From contig JADYYS010000030.1 of NCBI GenBank assembly GCA_020853525.1, positions 62,001 to 126,000 on the forward strand: 64,000 nt of DNA. Reading direction: 5' to 3'. This stretch comes from Ardenticatenales bacterium (lineage in GTDB: Bacteria; Chloroflexota; Anaerolineae; Epilineales; Epilineaceae). A model generated the notes under the pieces. That model made no database searches. It had not been told where the DNA came from and saw only the letters and a list, made by a program, of their open reading frames with translations. Within the stretch, counting starts at the first letter, position 1. Each line of letters begins with the position of its first letter. The translations under genes were made by a program, and so were the position numbers. Below, one piece after another: positions 63,254-64,000 of the stretch.

Positions 63254-64000
63254 GGCAGGCGCTCGAGCTCGGCGGCGGCCGGCGCGAACCCGGGATGGAA
63301 CGTCAGCGCACGCTCGAACGCCGCGCGCGCCTCTTGGGGGCGCGCGAGCGCCGCGAGCGCGCGGCCACGCCAGACGTGCCACTCCTCCAGGTTCTCGCCT
63401 TTCATCGTGTCGATCGTCGCATCGGCATGGGCAACAAGCGCCTCGTACGCACCGCGATCGAACAGCGCACGGGCATAGCCGAACTGGTACCAGAACGCGC
63501 GGAACGGCAGCCCGATCGCGCGCGCCTGGTCGAACGCGGCCACCGCGCCATCGGCGATGCCTTGCCGGGCACGCCACTCCCCGAGCGCGAAGTGCGCCCA
63601 TGCGTCGGCGGCGTTGGCTGCGGCGTACGACGCGACGTCCGCCCCGACGCGCGCCCACATGACGCCATCCGCGCTGTCGCCTGCCAGCGCGGCGTCGACG
63701 GCGGCGGCCTGCTCGGGGCGGAAGACGACGACGTAGGCGCCGAGGAACGGACGGCCCATCGCATCGACGGCGTCGTAGCCGTAACGCCGATTCGCGCCGT
63801 AGTAGGAGTCGACCGCGATGAACTCGGCGGTCCCGTCGTCGTAGCCGACGAGGACGCGGTAGTGCCCCATCTCGCCGCGCCCCTCGACGCTGACCCAGTG
63901 CTCGACGATCACCGGCACGCCGGCCCGCAACAAAGCCCGCAGTCGACCCCGCTCGGCGCCGTACCGGACGTGCGCCCGCAGCCCGTGCTGCGCCGCGTAT
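63250..64000 (-). CDS. C39-like peptidase with TPR region (5' truncated by window edge)
   Basis: The reading frame is open to the window edge with no stop, so the start lies outside. The visible part has the end of a C39-like papain-fold domain: LLRAGVPVIVEHW, GHYRVLVGYDD with the catalytic His, and IAVDSYYG; the active-site Cys would be upstream. About 150 residues of tetratricopeptide-like helices follow (DAWAHFALGEWRARQG and EEWHVWRGRALAALARPQEA). Its stop overlaps trmB (GTGA). An in-frame TTG at 63933 lies inside the domain and is not a plausible start. Confidence 0.75.
   Translation of the reverse strand, partial: YAAQHGLRAHVRYGAERGRLRALLRAGVPVIVEHWVSVEGRGEMGHYRVLVGYDDGTAEFIAVDSYYGANRRYGYDAVDAMGRPFLGAYVVVFRPEQAAAVDAALAGDSADGVMWARVGADVASYAAANAADAWAHFALGEWRARQGIADGAVAAFDQARAIGLPFRAFWYQFGYARALFDRGAYEALVAHADATIDTMKGENLEEWHVWRGRALAALARPQEARAAFERALTFHPGFAPAAAELERLP

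Overview
The window is GC-rich (roughly 70 % by eye), bacterial and densely coding: I support 45 protein genes and two tRNA genes, with no rRNA, CRISPR array, insertion sequence or prophage block and no gene-free stretch longer than about 250 bases. A deeply branching Gram-positive-type or monoderm-like lineage, most likely Chloroflexota (Anaerolineae-like), is suggested by a cdaA-cdaR pair, a type 2 IPP isomerase, several DUF2723/VanW/BTAD/LVIVD-type proteins, absence of LPS genes, and secreted proteins that carry a Ser/Thr/Pro-rich linker followed by a [YW]LP[LW] motif. This assignment is an inference from gene content only.

Layout. 0-6 kb: a LysM-containing glycosidase-like protein, tRNA-Ser(UGA), an MshA-like glycosyltransferase, peptide deformylase, tRNA-Glu(UUC) and a histidine/aromatic ammonia-lyase. 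5.8-11.3 kb (+): a VanW cell-wall protein, then a translationally coupled trio glycosyltransferase / HPr-kinase-like ATPase / glycosyltransferase. 11.2-21.2 kb (-): a seven-gene run NlpC/P60 hydrolase > MurD-like ligase > LysW-like carrier > threonine-synthase-like PLP enzyme > ATP-grasp ligase > polyprenol-phosphate mannosyltransferase-like GT2 > DUF2723 GT-C enzyme; most junctions overlap by 4 bases. This is the best candidate in the window for an undescribed system. 21.3-31.3 kb (+): aconitase, then a secreted glycosidase, a TPR membrane protein and an LVIVD/VWA surface protein. 31.3-41.5 kb (-): a GT9 enzyme, a dockerin-bearing secreted protein, a queuosine-tRNA mannosyltransferase (DUF3524) and cdaR-cdaA, then an ECF sigma factor, its presumed anti-sigma factor, a bactofilin-like/HhH fusion and a membrane protein. 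41.6-49.2 kb: a DsbA-like oxidoreductase, a beta-helix protein, a PQQ-type dehydrogenase, a CysRS/MshC-like ligase and a DUF255 protein. 49.3-55.1 kb (-): a large BTAD-ATPase-TPR regulator, ending at a clear intrinsic terminator, then HyuA and acyl carrier protein. 55.4-64 kb: Fni and a polyprenyl synthase (coupled), a MIP18-type protein, a SerK-like kinase coupled to a CBS-type cysteine synthase, MurJ, TrmB with an extra domain, and an edge-truncated C39/TPR protein.

How it fits together: envelope and glycan genes dominate (seven glycosyltransferases, MurJ, a MurD-like ligase, VanW, NlpC/P60, the isoprenoid pair feeding lipid carriers). Thiol and sulfur metabolism recurs (MshA-like and MshC-like proteins, SerK-like plus CBS-type synthase, DsbA-like and DUF255 proteins). 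Promoters are readable by eye: a -10 of TATACT/TAGAAT/TAGACT type with -35 boxes of TTGGCC/TTGACC type recurs upstream of many genes and helped choose several starts.
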